Shown here: positions 35,185-49,575 of the stretch, in pieces
How the letters are laid out: each line of letters begins with the position of its first letter
Numbering within the stretch: position 1 is the stretch's first letter
NCBI GenBank assembly: GCA_964203655.1
Contig: CAXNMJ010000002.1
Span: 62,001 to 126,000, forward strand
Direction of reading: 5' to 3'
DNA length: 64,000 bases
DNA from: BACL27 sp947488385
Lineage (GTDB): Bacteria > Actinomycetota > Acidimicrobiia > Acidimicrobiales > Ilumatobacteraceae
Notes under the pieces: generated by a model
Seen by the model: only the letters and a program-made list of their open reading frames with translations
Databases searched by the model: none
Told to the model about the DNA's origin: nothing
Translations under genes and position numbers: made by a program

Positions 35185-37704
35185 GGCAATCGCCGTAATA
35201 ATTTCAGTTCGAGTCGCCCGCCACGCAGGAAACACTGCGGCGATAACGCCGATGATGAACGACCCGATCAAAATAAAAATGGTGCTGGTGATCGGCAGCG
35301 TAAATGCGCTGATGCCCGATTCGTTGAGCGAGACGACAATCACCACGCCGGTGACGATGCCGAGAAGCACGCCCGTTACTGCACCAAAGAGCGACGTGAT
35401 AACGCTTTCCCAACGAACCATGGTGCGAACTTGTGAGCGAGTCATGCCCACACTGCGCAACAAACCGATTTCATGTCGGCGTTCAAACACAGAAAGCAAC
35501 AAGGTGATGATGATGCCGACAATTGCAATGATCACCGACAAAAACAGCAAACCGTAGATGAGCGCCAGAAACTGATCGATCTGTGCTGCCTGTGAGTCGA
35601 TGTACTCGGTGCGACTCTCAAGGGTGCCAACACCCAAGTCTGCGCTGATCGCGGAGATCGCTGTGCGCGCATTCTCGTCACTTACGTTGGTGTTTGTACT
35701 GATATAAACGAAACTGTCAAACAATGGCGTGGCAACACCTTCGAAGAGTTCTCGACTCACGACGTAGTTGCCGTATGCGTTCTTGTATGTGCCAGCAACT
35801 TTGAGTTGTATTGATCGACCATCTATGAGGGTGACCTGCACGCTTGAGCCGACTGGAAGGTTTTTTTCAATTGATTTGTCTTGCTCGATAAAAATTTCAT
35901 CTTTGCCTAAGTCTGATTGACGACCCTCGATCATTTCGAGATTGTAAAGACCATCTGCAGTTTTTGGATTAAACACCAAGATGAACGGCGATTCATCGCC
36001 AACTTTGGCGGCGATAAAGCCGACACCAGTTGCTGTTTGCACTTCGGGGAGTTGATCAATTTGGTCGGTGACACTTGTCGGAATTCCACCAAAGCCGCGA
36101 CTGTTGACGCTCAGCGCGAAGTCGCCGCGAAATGAACTGCCGATGCTTTCGCGAATCTCACTCTTAATGCTTGCGGCGAGAGCGGTGAATGAAGTGACTA
36201 GAGCGACACCAATTAGAACTGGCGCAGCAGTGCGAGCGGTGCGCTTCGGATTACGAGCGGCGTTTTGTTGCGACATCGCGCCCGTGATGCCACGTAATCT
36301 TGCAACAGGTTTTCCGAGCAGCATTGCCACTGGTTTTGAAATTGCGGGCCCAAGCACGAGTACACCAGCAAAAACTGCGAGCACACCGAGGCCAAGAAAG
36401 ATAACTTCGGCGCCGTTGATTGATGCAACAAGAGCGACCACGCCGAGAATCATGAATACCAAACCAATGATCACTCGTCTAGTCAGACCTGTAACGACAT
36501 CGAGAGCAGTTTCACGAATTGCGGCAAGCGGCGGTACTCGTCCCGATCGTAAAGCGGGAAGAATCGCGGAAAGGGTAGTAATTATCGTGCCGACCAAAAC
36601 CGTTGAGAAAATCGCACTCGAGTTAATTGTCAGACCGGTTGTTGGAATCTCAAGTCCGATTGCGTTTAATAGCGCACTCAACGCTTGAGATAGACCGATA
36701 CCAAAAATGAAGCCGAGAGTTGAGCCGACCAGCCCGATAACGACAGCCTCAACTAACAATGAGTTCGTAACTTGTCGGCGACTTGCACCTATGGCGCGCA
36801 ATAGCGCACTTTCGCGCTGACGTTGGGCAGCGGTAATCGAAAAAACGTTGTAAATAACGAAACAACCGATTCCGAGTGCAATAAATGAAAAGGCAGTCAA
36901 AAATGTGGTGAAGAAACCTAGAACTGTTTTGATTTGGCTTGTTGTTTCTTCTGTAATCTGAGCGCCAGTCAAAGTTTCAAGTTTGTCGCTCGGCGACAAC
37001 GCCGAATCAATTGCTTTGGCGAGCGCTTCATCGCTAAGAGTGCCATCTCCTTGAATCAAAAAGGCATCGACAAAACCTGGCTTTAGTAAAAACTCTGAAG
37101 CGGTCGGCTGATCAAAAAGTGCAAATGTCGCACCGCCTGGCGAAGAGATGTCGCCATAGTTGGCGATGCCGACAAGTGAAAACTCGCGTGTGCCCGAGAG
37201 TGCATTCACACGCACCGTGTCTCCGATTACAAATTTTCCGGCCTCTGCGGTTGTGCGATCAAGCATCACTTCTTTTGGTCCGATCGGTAGACGACCAGTT
37301 TCTGTGTTCCATAAACCAGCCACACTTGAAGAAGCAATGCCGCCAAAAGTTGGTGGTCCCTGGTCTTCGCCAAGCGGTTTACCATCTTTGCCAATAACTC
37401 GTGCGTAACTTTGCATGTCGCCAACTGCCGCGCTGACACCCTCGACGCCAAGAATTGTTTCGAGTGCCGAAATGGGTGACGGTGCTCGCTGCTCACCAAA
37501 ACCAGTGTCGACCGAACTTGTTGACCGAACATAAGCATCAACATCTCGAAAAACATCTGTGAATAGTCGATCAAAAGTGCTATTTACTGTTGCCGAAAAA
37601 ATTGAGGTGCCAGCCAAAAATGAAGTGCCGAGAATAATCGCCAATGAGGTCAGCAACAATCGGCCTTTGCGAGCCAGCGTCATTTTTAACGAGAGTCGAA
37701 ACAT
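35176..37704 (-). CDS. MacB/FtsX-family ABC transporter permease
   Basis: 842 aa, two fused FtsX cores. One N-terminal helix (about residues 12-38) is followed by a MacB periplasmic-type domain, then membrane helices near 262-420 (NVFSITAAQRQRESALLRAIGASRRQV is the ATPase-contact pattern) and a second extracytoplasmic domain with final helices near 712-842 (FERRHEIGLLRSVGMTRSQVRTMVRWE repeats the same contact). Such permeases extrude lipoproteins, antimicrobials or peptides, or transmit force. It is downstream of its ATPase by 14 bases and overlaps the convergent glycosylase gene by 9 bases. Confidence 0.93.
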   Translation of the reverse strand: MFRLSLKMTLARKGRLLLTSLAIILGTSFLAGTSIFSATVNSTFDRLFTDVFRDVDAYVRSTSSVDTGFGEQRAPSPISALETILGVEGVSAAVGDMQSYARVIGKDGKPLGEDQGPPTFGGIASSSVAGLWNTETGRLPIGPKEVMLDRTTAEAGKFVIGDTVRVNALSGTREFSLVGIANYGDISSPGGATFALFDQPTASEFLLKPGFVDAFLIQGDGTLSDEALAKAIDSALSPSDKLETLTGAQITEETTSQIKTVLGFFTTFLTAFSFIALGIGCFVIYNVFSITAAQRQRESALLRAIGASRRQVTNSLLVEAVVIGLVGSTLGFIFGIGLSQALSALLNAIGLEIPTTGLTINSSAIFSTVLVGTIITTLSAILPALRSGRVPPLAAIRETALDVVTGLTRRVIIGLVFMILGVVALVASINGAEVIFLGLGVLAVFAGVLVLGPAISKPVAMLLGKPVARLRGITGAMSQQNAARNPKRTARTAAPVLIGVALVTSFTALAASIKSEIRESIGSSFRGDFALSVNSRGFGGIPTSVTDQIDQLPEVQTATGVGFIAAKVGDESPFILVFNPKTADGLYNLEMIEGRQSDLGKDEIFIEQDKSIEKNLPVGSSVQVTLIDGRSIQLKVAGTYKNAYGNYVVSRELFEGVATPLFDSFVYISTNTNVSDENARTAISAISADLGVGTLESRTEYIDSQAAQIDQFLALIYGLLFLSVIIAIVGIIITLLLSVFERRHEIGLLRSVGMTRSQVRTMVRWESVITSLFGAVTGVLLGIVTGVVIVVSLNESGISAFTLPITSTIFILIGSFIIGVIAAVFPAWRATRTEIITAIASA

Positions 37705-37718
37705 TTTGTTTGGGCTAA

Positions 37719-38465
37719 CTATTCGCCGAGATGTTTGAGATAGTCGAGAACTTTTTCAGGAGTTGGCTCAAACATCTCACCGGCGACATGGCCGTCAGCA
37801 AGAAAAACAATTCGATCTGCATAACTTGCCGAGACGGCATCGTGGGTGACCATCACGATTGTCTGTTTCAAGTCAGTGACTGCGCGACGCATAAATTTAA
37901 GAATGTCTGAGCCCGACTTTGAGTCGAGGTTGCCAGTTGGTTCATCGGCGAAGATGATCTCTGGCTGTGTTGCCAGCGCTCGGGCTACGGCAACTCTTTG
38001 TTGCTGACCGCCCGAGAGTTCACTTGGGCGATGATCAAGTCGATCGTCGAGCGAGATTGTGTCGATGACTTGCTTGATCCACGCGTCGTCGCCTGACTTC
38101 TTGCCCAATGAGAGAGGCAGCATGATGTTCTCATATGCATTTAGCGTTGGGATCAAATTAAAACTCTGAAAGATAAAACCGATTTTTTCACGGCGGAGTT
38201 TTGTAATTTCTTTGTCGTTCAATTGCGACAGTTCGGTGTCGCCGATAAATACATTGCCCTCGGTCAAAGCGTCGAGACCGGCGATGCAATGCATCAAAGT
38301 TGACTTGCCCGAACCGCTTGGGCCCATGATCGCGCTGAACTTGCCACGCTCAAAGCTGACACTGACGTTGTCTAGAGCCTTAACTTCGTTCTCGCCGCTT
38401 CCATATATCTTTGAAGCCGATTCGGCCCTTGCGGCAACGTTTGACGGGTCTATTCCTTTATTCAT
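37719..38465 (-). CDS. ABC transporter ATPase, MacB/LolD type
   Basis: 248 aa. Walker A is MGPSGSGKSTLMHCIAGLD (about residues 46-64), the Q-loop FIFQSFNLIPTLNAYENIMLPL, the signature LSGGQQQRVAVARALATQPEIIFADEPTGNLDS (about 139-171), and the H-loop VMVTHDAVSAS. It forms a transporter with the 842-aa permease. No binding protein or accessory factor is adjacent; the neighbour upstream is the secreted protease. Confidence 0.94.
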   Translation of the reverse strand: MNKGIDPSNVAARAESASKIYGSGENEVKALDNVSVSFERGKFSAIMGPSGSGKSTLMHCIAGLDALTEGNVFIGDTELSQLNDKEITKLRREKIGFIFQSFNLIPTLNAYENIMLPLSLGKKSGDDAWIKQVIDTISLDDRLDHRPSELSGGQQQRVAVARALATQPEIIFADEPTGNLDSKSGSDILKFMRRAVTDLKQTIVMVTHDAVSASYADRIVFLADGHVAGEMFEPTPEKVLDYLKHLGE

Positions 38466-38490
38466 CGGTTATTAGGTTACGGCTGCCTAT

Positions 38491-38534
38491 TGAATTTGGG
38501 CTAAAGCTCTGGTGAATTGGGGCTAAAGCTTCGG
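38491..38534 (+). repeat. Tandem 22-bp direct repeat upstream of the protease
   Basis: Two units (38491-38512 and 38513-38534) match at 19 of 22 positions, each carrying a GGGCTAAAGCT core. They lie in the 164-base divergent gap between the ABC ATPase and the protease. They may be an operator or an RNA-level element; nothing in the sequence decides. Confidence 0.45.
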
Positions 38535-38629
38535 GCCGATCTTGACGATATATCGCTTGGAATGGTGGAAAGTAGGGCAGTCGAAGCACAGAAATTTCGT
38601 ACAACACCGTAAAGATAGGTTGAACACAA

Positions 38630-44012
<5,383 letters not shown>

Positions 44013-44046
44013 GTCTTTGGGCTAGTAGATAACTGCGGTTGGCAAC

Positions 44047-44052
44047 TATCGT
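44047..44052 (+). promoter_or_regulatory. -10 box (TATCGT) of leaderless promoter
   Basis: TATCGT ends 7 bases before ATG 44060 of the AAA+ ATPase gene. Confidence 0.3.
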
Positions 44053-44059
44053 CAGAGCC

Positions 44060-45487
44060 ATGACCGAAATAAAAGTGCCATCAAATTTGGCCAAGACGTT
44101 AGGCGAACTTCGAAGTTCAGGCTGGAAGTCGCAGAGTGTTAAAGAAGAGATTCGCGTCAACACAGTTGCGCGCATCAAGTCTGACCAAGAACTCTTTGCA
44201 GGTGTGTTGGGTTATGAAGAGACCGTTATGCCTCAACTCGAAAATGCACTTCTTGCCGGGCACGACATTGTTTTTTTGGGTGAACGAGGTCAGGCAAAGA
44301 CACGAATCATCCGGTCACTCGTCGAACTCTTAGATGAATGGATGCCGATTGTCGCCGGCAGCGAAATTAATGACGATCCGTATGCGCCGGTTTCGCGTCA
44401 AGCTCGTGAACTTGTTGCCACAAATGGTGATGCAACTCCGATTGATTGGGTTCATAGGTCGTTGCGATACGGAGAAAAGTTGGCAACACCCGATACATCG
44501 ATTGCTGACTTGATCGGCGAAGTCGACCCGATCAAAGTTGCCGAGGGTCGTTATTTAAGCGACGAGTTGACGTTGCACTACGGCTTGGTTCCGCGATGCA
44601 ACCGTGGAATTTTCGCGATCAACGAGTTGCCTGACCTTTCAGAACGAATTCAAGTTGGTCTGCTCAACGTGCTTGAAGAGCGCGACATTCAAATTCGCGG
44701 TTACAAAATTCGATTACCGCTTGACATCATGCTGGTGGCCTCGGCAAACCCCGATGACTACACCAATCGTGGACGCATAATCACTCCGCTTAAAGATCGA
44801 TTCGGAAGCCAGATTCGTACCCACTATCCACTTGAGATTTCGACTGAGATTGCAGTTGTGCGTCAAGAATCTCGCAATGCGAGTGTGGGCAATGTGAACG
44901 TGCGAATTCCTAGTTTTATGGAAGAAATTATTGCCACGGTAAGTCATCTCGCTCGCGCCAGCACAAAAATCAATCAGCGCAGTGGCGTTAGCGTGCGATT
45001 GACGACGAGTAATCAAGAGTTGATGTGCGCAAACGCGATGCGTCGGGCTTTGAAAGCCAAAGAGCAAGAAGTTGCTCCGCGAGTCTGCGATCTAGATGCC
45101 CTAGCCGCATCCACTGCCGGAAAAATTGAAATAGATGTGATTGACGATTCACGAGAAGGTCAGGTTTTTGACCAACTCGTGCGTGGCGCGGTTCTACAAG
45201 TTGCAAAACAACGAATTTCGCCTGAGAAATTTCGTCTAGTCACTGAAGAATTCGTCGAAGGCAAAGTCGTGCAAACCGGAGAAGATATTTCGTCGGCAGA
45301 TTACGTCGCTCTGCTCAAGACGATGCCGGGCCTTCGCGGGGTGGTGACTGATTTGGTCGATGGTGACGAGTCGGCTGCGGTTTTGGCCAGTGCGATTGAG
45401 TTCGTACTTGAGGGGCTTCACCTTTCAAAGCGTCTGAACAAAGACGCCACTGCTGGTAAAGCGATTTACCGCGCCAAAGTTGGCTGA
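44060..45487 (+). CDS. MoxR/ChlI-like AAA+ ATPase
   Basis: 475 aa from ATG 44060. Walker A is FLGERGQAKTR (about residues 72-82), Walker B/sensor region is RGIFAINELPDLSERIQVGLLNVLEE (about 186-211), sensor 1 is LVASANPDDYTNRGRIITPLKDRF, and the later part matches the magnesium-chelatase subunit I-like group. These AAA+ proteins act with VWA-domain partners to remodel or insert metal into target proteins. The partner is the VWA gene at 46091, separated only by an antisense cyclase gene. It is not a true magnesium chelatase by context. Confidence 0.87.
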   Translation: MTEIKVPSNLAKTLGELRSSGWKSQSVKEEIRVNTVARIKSDQELFAGVLGYEETVMPQLENALLAGHDIVFLGERGQAKTRIIRSLVELLDEWMPIVAGSEINDDPYAPVSRQARELVATNGDATPIDWVHRSLRYGEKLATPDTSIADLIGEVDPIKVAEGRYLSDELTLHYGLVPRCNRGIFAINELPDLSERIQVGLLNVLEERDIQIRGYKIRLPLDIMLVASANPDDYTNRGRIITPLKDRFGSQIRTHYPLEISTEIAVVRQESRNASVGNVNVRIPSFMEEIIATVSHLARASTKINQRSGVSVRLTTSNQELMCANAMRRALKAKEQEVAPRVCDLDALAASTAGKIEIDVIDDSREGQVFDQLVRGAVLQVAKQRISPEKFRLVTEEFVEGKVVQTGEDISSADYVALLKTMPGLRGVVTDLVDGDESAAVLASAIEFVLEGLHLSKRLNKDATAGKAIYRAKVG

Positions 45488-45497
45488 AATTCGCTGA

Positions 45498-46049
45498 CTA
45501 ATTTAGAAACGGTTGTCGAGTCCAAAGTTCGCTGGTGTCATTGCGTTCGGCGATGACTGGTCGACCCGTTAGAACTGAAACTTCAACAGGATTTTTGAAT
45601 CCGTGTAATTTAAGTGCGCCATGAGGGCTGGCAGAAACACCTTCTGGCAGTTCGTCAATGTGCTCAGATGGAATAAGCACTCCGATGTCAGCAGATTCGT
45701 CACAAAGTCTGGCCGCTAAGTTTGGTGCGCTTCCGATGTAGTCGTCGCCCTCGAACAACATGGTGTCACCAGTATCGATACCCATTCGCAATTTGAGAGG
45801 GGCACAGACCGTTTCGGCACGACGCGCAAGCTCTAGAGCAAAAGTGATGCCGTCAACTTGTTCAACCGCGACAGCCATCAGACCATCGCCAAGATACTTG
45901 TCGATTCGGACACCTCGCTCAGATGCAACTGCGCGGGCCACGGCACGAAATTCGGCGAGCAATTTTGTCGCCCGGCGATCGCCGTTCGTTTCGGTGAAGT
46001 TCGTAAAACCCGAAAGATCTACGAAAATAAAGGTTCGTGGGAAGCGCAT
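45498..46049 (-). CDS. Class III adenylate/guanylate cyclase domain protein
   Basis: 183 aa, a free-standing catalytic domain. The metal-binding aspartates are in FIFVDLSGFTNF (about residue 11) and DKYLGDGLMAV (about 55), with Lys before it suggesting ATP as substrate. The Asn/Arg pair is in YIGSAPNLAARLCD (about 110-117). No sensor or membrane domain is attached. It is antisense between the AAA+ ATPase and the VWA gene, with its start 41 bases from the VWA start, so the two genes share a divergent promoter region. Confidence 0.87.
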   Translation of the reverse strand: MRFPRTFIFVDLSGFTNFTETNGDRRATKLLAEFRAVARAVASERGVRIDKYLGDGLMAVAVEQVDGITFALELARRAETVCAPLKLRMGIDTGDTMLFEGDDYIGSAPNLAARLCDESADIGVLIPSEHIDELPEGVSASPHGALKLHGFKNPVEVSVLTGRPVIAERNDTSELWTRQPFLN

Positions 46050-46078
46050 TTCACTTAGCAGTCTACGGCTGGTGCTAC

Positions 46079-46084
46079 TAGGGT
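46079..46084 (+). promoter_or_regulatory. -10 box (TAGGGT) of leaderless promoter
   Basis: TAGGGT ends 6 bases before ATG 46091. Confidence 0.42.
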
Positions 46085-46090
46085 GCGCTT

Positions 46091-48109
46091 ATGCCAAGCC
46101 GTTTTAACTATTCGCGTTGGGATGGAACGCAGCGCGGTTTTGACTTTGACGCGCAGAGTTTGATTGATGAATTGACTGACGATTTGGTACATCACGGCGA
46201 CGTGAACGCGGCACTACGTCGAATGATGCAAGACGGAATGCGCAATGATCGAGGCGAGCAGATGATGGGGCTTCGCGAAATGATGAAGAAGTTGCGCGAC
46301 AAAAAAAATGAAATCAAAGACCGTGGTGACCTGGGCGGCGTTTACAAAGAAATCGCTGACGAATTGAATGATCTCGTGGACGAAGAGCGACATGCGATCA
46401 CGGACGCGCTAAGAGATGCTCAAAAGTCGGGCGATGAGCGCCGAAGCGAAATTGCTAAAGAAGCCGCCGATCAAAGAAACTTTCGGCTTGACATGTTGCC
46501 TGATGATCTCGCAGGAAAGATAGACGAACTCGAACACTACGACTTTCAGTCGCAGCAGGCTCGACAACGATTTGATGCGTTACTTGAAAAACTCAAGCAG
46601 CAGTTGATGCAGCAATATTTAGATCAAGTCACAGGCGCTGTTGATCAGATGACACCAGAAGATATGCAACGAACAAAAGACATGATGTCTGCGCTAAACG
46701 AGATGCTTAACAAACGTGAACAAGGACAAGATCCCGAGTTCGAAAAGTTCATGGAGAATTTTGGCGACTTCTTCCCTGAGAACCCCAAAACACTTGATGA
46801 GTTGTTAGAGATCATGGCCAAGCGCATGGCTAATGCGCAGGCGATGCTTAACTCGATGACTCCTGAGCAGCGCGACCAGATGCGCCAGTTGAGTGAAAAG
46901 TTGCTAGAAGACATGGATCTGCGCTGGCAAATGAGCGAGCTAGCAGAGAAACTGCAGGGCTTGTTTCCACAACAGGGCTGGGGCTCAAAGCAAGAATTCA
47001 CGGGTCAAGATCCGATGGGGTTTGCCGAAGCGATGCGCTCAATGCAAGAACTTGGAGATCTTGAACAACTCGACAACTTGTTGCGCAATGCATCTTCGCC
47101 GTCTGCGTTGGCTGAAGCAGACTTAGATCGCGTAAGTGAGTTGCTTGGCGAAGATGTTGCACAATCGCTTCAAAAAATGGCTGAGATTACAAAAAAACTC
47201 AAAGAAGCGGGGCTGATCGAGCAAACCGAGGGCAAGCTCGAGATGACTCCTCGCGGTTTACGCAAGATTGGCGAAAAAGCCCTTCGAGATGTGTTCGGCG
47301 CACTTGACAAAGATCGTCTTGGTCAACACCAAGTCGAGCGAATTGGTGTCGGACATGAAAGAACTTATGACACCAAGCCATACGAATATGGTGATCCGTT
47401 TCAACTTGATCTTCAGCAAACTTTGCGCAATGCGCTGAAGCGTGACGGCTCGAGTATCCCGATCAAGTTGAGCGCCGAAGACTTTGAGATCGAACAAACA
47501 GAACACTTGACACGCTCATCAACTGTTTTGATGCTTGACCTTTCACTTTCTATGCCGATGCGCGACTACTTTTTACCAGCAAAAAAAGTTGCGATGGCGT
47601 TGCACTCACTTATGAGTTCGCAATATCCGCGCGACTTTCTCGGAATCGTCGGTTTCAGCGAGACCGCAAGGGCCCTAAAACCGCAGCAATTGCCCGAAGT
47701 TTCTTGGGATTTTGTCTATGGCACCAACATGCAACATGGCTTTATGTTGGCCCGCGACATGCTGTCGCGGCAGAGCGGCACGAAGCAAATAATCATGATC
47801 ACCGACGGTGAACCAACGGCTCACATCTCAAAATCTGGTGACGTATTTTTCAACTATCCACCCGTGCGCGAGACGATTGAAGCAACACTTGGTGAAGTTA
47901 TGCGTGCAACCCGCGAAGGCATACGAATCAACACTTTTATGCTTGATGCATCGCACGCTTTACAGACATTTATTGAGCAGTTGACAGCAATAAACAAGGG
48001 TCGTGCATTCTTCACCAGTCCAGAAAATTTGGGCGAATATCTGCTCGTCGACTTCATCGAACACAAGCGTCAACTTTCCCGACTCGGAGGGTCCCGTCGG
48101 GCGAGCTAA
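46091..48109 (+). CDS. VWA-domain protein, partner of the AAA+ ATPase
   Basis: 672 aa. The N-terminal two thirds are charged and helical with many Met/Gln (probable coiled coils at about 60-330). The C-terminal VWA domain (about 475-660) has a MIDAS of the form LMLDLSLSMPM (DxSxS), a Thr position near GTNM, and MITDGEPTAH (final Asp). VWA/AAA+ pairs form chaperone-like complexes. No signal peptide or transmembrane segment is visible, so it is cytosolic. Confidence 0.88.
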   Translation: MPSRFNYSRWDGTQRGFDFDAQSLIDELTDDLVHHGDVNAALRRMMQDGMRNDRGEQMMGLREMMKKLRDKKNEIKDRGDLGGVYKEIADELNDLVDEERHAITDALRDAQKSGDERRSEIAKEAADQRNFRLDMLPDDLAGKIDELEHYDFQSQQARQRFDALLEKLKQQLMQQYLDQVTGAVDQMTPEDMQRTKDMMSALNEMLNKREQGQDPEFEKFMENFGDFFPENPKTLDELLEIMAKRMANAQAMLNSMTPEQRDQMRQLSEKLLEDMDLRWQMSELAEKLQGLFPQQGWGSKQEFTGQDPMGFAEAMRSMQELGDLEQLDNLLRNASSPSALAEADLDRVSELLGEDVAQSLQKMAEITKKLKEAGLIEQTEGKLEMTPRGLRKIGEKALRDVFGALDKDRLGQHQVERIGVGHERTYDTKPYEYGDPFQLDLQQTLRNALKRDGSSIPIKLSAEDFEIEQTEHLTRSSTVLMLDLSLSMPMRDYFLPAKKVAMALHSLMSSQYPRDFLGIVGFSETARALKPQQLPEVSWDFVYGTNMQHGFMLARDMLSRQSGTKQIIMITDGEPTAHISKSGDVFFNYPPVRETIEATLGEVMRATREGIRINTFMLDASHALQTFIEQLTAINKGRAFFTSPENLGEYLLVDFIEHKRQLSRLGGSRRAS

Positions 48110-48213
48110 CCAGTATTTGCATTTTTTGTAAATCTTTGGCAGAATGACACCGTTGTAGTTACACGGTTGTGGGCGCCTGGCGTTGATAATCGGTTTATTC
48201 GGGAGGTTTTAAA

Positions 48214-48492
48214 TTGGAAGATCGCATGCACATACCGGTGAGCTCTGACCGGGCATGGCAAGACCAGGCAAATTGCCTTGGTGTAGATCCAGATCTTTTC
48301 TTCCCAGAGCGTGGCGCATCAACCCGCGAAGCCAAAGAAGTTTGCCGTGGTTGCGTTGTGAAAAACGATTGTCTTGAATATGCACTTGAAAATGGCGAAA
48401 AGTTTGGTATCTGGGGCGGTCTTTCTGAAAGAGAGCGTCGTCGTCTGCGTCGCCAACGCGCCCAAAGCAATCGCAATATCGTCAGCGCTTAA
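48214..48492 (+). CDS. WhiB-family iron-sulfur transcription regulator
   Basis: 92 aa from TTG 48214 with GGGAGG 8 bases before it; ATG 48226 is a possible alternative. The four cluster cysteines are in QANCLGVDPDLFFPE, EVCRGCVVKNDCLEYAL, followed by the signature GIWGGLSERERRRLRR. WhiB proteins bind a 4Fe-4S cluster and region 4 of the primary sigma factor. Length and lack of tail place it nearest the WhiB1/WhiB2 type. It has an untranslated leader of unknown start, unlike the leaderless neighbours. Confidence 0.95.
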   Translation: MEDRMHIPVSSDRAWQDQANCLGVDPDLFFPERGASTREAKEVCRGCVVKNDCLEYALENGEKFGIWGGLSERERRRLRRQRAQSNRNIVSA

Positions 48493-48501
48493 GCGCGTTC
48501 A

Positions 48502-49308
48502 TTAATCTAAGTTTTGAATTGCGCGGTTGCGCGTCGCCAGACACCATTCGATTGTTTTTTCCTTGCTTAAATCGAGTTCAGCCCAGCGCGTTTTTTGTAT
48601 TTGAGCAAGGACTCTGGCTGGCGCAAGGCCGACCAATTCGGCGCGAGAAATTTCGGCGCGTTTAGCGATCTCATCAAAGACAAAGTCAGGACCAACCTCG
48701 TCGGGGCTAATCAGGTTCATACTGACCTGAATTTCACTGCCTAATTGCAGACCTAATGTGCGCACTTGTGGGCTGCGAATTTCTCGGGCAATTCTTCGGC
48801 CATCTTCAATAGTCGCGTTCTTGAGCCAGACGTTATAGGCGACCAAAATTTGTCGCGCCCCGACACAGATCGCACCAGAAGTTGGGTGAGCGGTTTTCGG
48901 TCCAAAGTCAGGGGAGAGATCAATGAAAGCCCGCTTACGAATTTCTGGCAGATCTCTTTCAGGTCCATAAACAAAACTTGGAATTCCGAGTTCGCTGGCT
49001 GCAAATTCGGCGAATTCATTTCGTGCATCAATTGCTTGCTCGATCGTCGACATCTCAAGTGGAACAAACGGCACGACGTCAATGATCCCGATGCGTGGAT
49101 GAACGCCGACATGTTCGCGAAGATCAAAACGTTGTGAGCTGAGCTCGGCGAGTCTTCGAGAGGCAGTAGTGCCGGCAAGAGTGAACACGCTTCGATGATG
49201 ATGAAAATCGCTGTGGATGTCCAGCACGTCTGAGCCGATGGCTTTCTTAATTTCGTCAATGGCGTCGAGCTTGCGGCCCTCGCTGATGTTAATTACGCAT
49301 TCAAGCAT
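48502..49308 (-). CDS. Glutamate formimidoyltransferase
   Basis: 268 aa. Transfers the formimidoyl group of formimidoylglutamate (histidine breakdown) or of formylglutamate to tetrahydrofolate. The blocks are MLECVINISEGRKLDAIDEI, LDIHSDFHHHRSVFTLAG, HVGVHPRIGIIDVVPFVP, and NVWLKNATIEDGRRIAREIR with VQVSMNL-like EIQVSMNLISPDEVG. It lacks the cyclodeaminase domain of animal FTCD. No hut genes lie adjacent, so a folate or one-carbon role is equally likely. Confidence 0.9.
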   Translation of the reverse strand: MLECVINISEGRKLDAIDEIKKAIGSDVLDIHSDFHHHRSVFTLAGTTASRRLAELSSQRFDLREHVGVHPRIGIIDVVPFVPLEMSTIEQAIDARNEFAEFAASELGIPSFVYGPERDLPEIRKRAFIDLSPDFGPKTAHPTSGAICVGARQILVAYNVWLKNATIEDGRRIAREIRSPQVRTLGLQLGSEIQVSMNLISPDEVGPDFVFDEIAKRAEISRAELVGLAPARVLAQIQKTRWAELDLSKEKTIEWCLATRNRAIQNLD

Positions 49309-49343
49309 GGGTACTTGCTTAGCGCATTTTTGGGTGGTGATGC

Positions 49344-49349
49344 TAGAGT
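49344..49349 (+). promoter_or_regulatory. -10 box (TAGAGT) of leaderless promoter
   Basis: TAGAGT ends 6 bases before ATG 49356 of tatA. Confidence 0.45.
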
Positions 49350-49355
49350 TGGCGT

Positions 49356-49535
49356 ATGTTCAACGGACCTGAAATCTGGATCATCGTTTTGCTTGTTGTT
49401 GTTCTTTTTGGTGGATCTCGTTTGCCGAAAATTGCCCGCAACCTCGGTAAGGCTCAAAGCGAACTCAAAAAGGGTCTCGCTGAGGGTCTCTCTGATTCGC
49501 AAAAAGATCAGACTCCAAAATCTGACACTAAATAA
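49356..49535 (+). CDS. tatA: Twin-arginine translocation protein TatA
   Basis: A 59-aa frame. One membrane helix (PEIWIIVLLVVVLFGGSRLPKIARNLG, about residues 5-31) contains the FG hinge, followed by the amphipathic helix KAQSELKKGLAEGL and a polar tail. This is the standard TatA/E architecture; TatA oligomers form the channel for folded proteins. It stands alone with its own -10 box. No tatC is in the window, so it may be one of several copies. Confidence 0.9.
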   Translation: MFNGPEIWIIVLLVVVLFGGSRLPKIARNLGKAQSELKKGLAEGLSDSQKDQTPKSDTK

Positions 49536-49575
49536 TTGATAAGCGCTCTCGTCGTCACGACGAGCAAACACGCGT

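Noticed and set aside
36068..36688. Long antisense frame inside the ABC permease gene
   Set aside because: It shows no family motif and lies fully opposite a well-supported membrane protein.
44060..45487. Magnesium chelatase subunit of chlorophyll synthesis
   Set aside because: No photosynthesis or porphyrin genes are present; the VWA partner fits the MoxR/VWA chaperone class.
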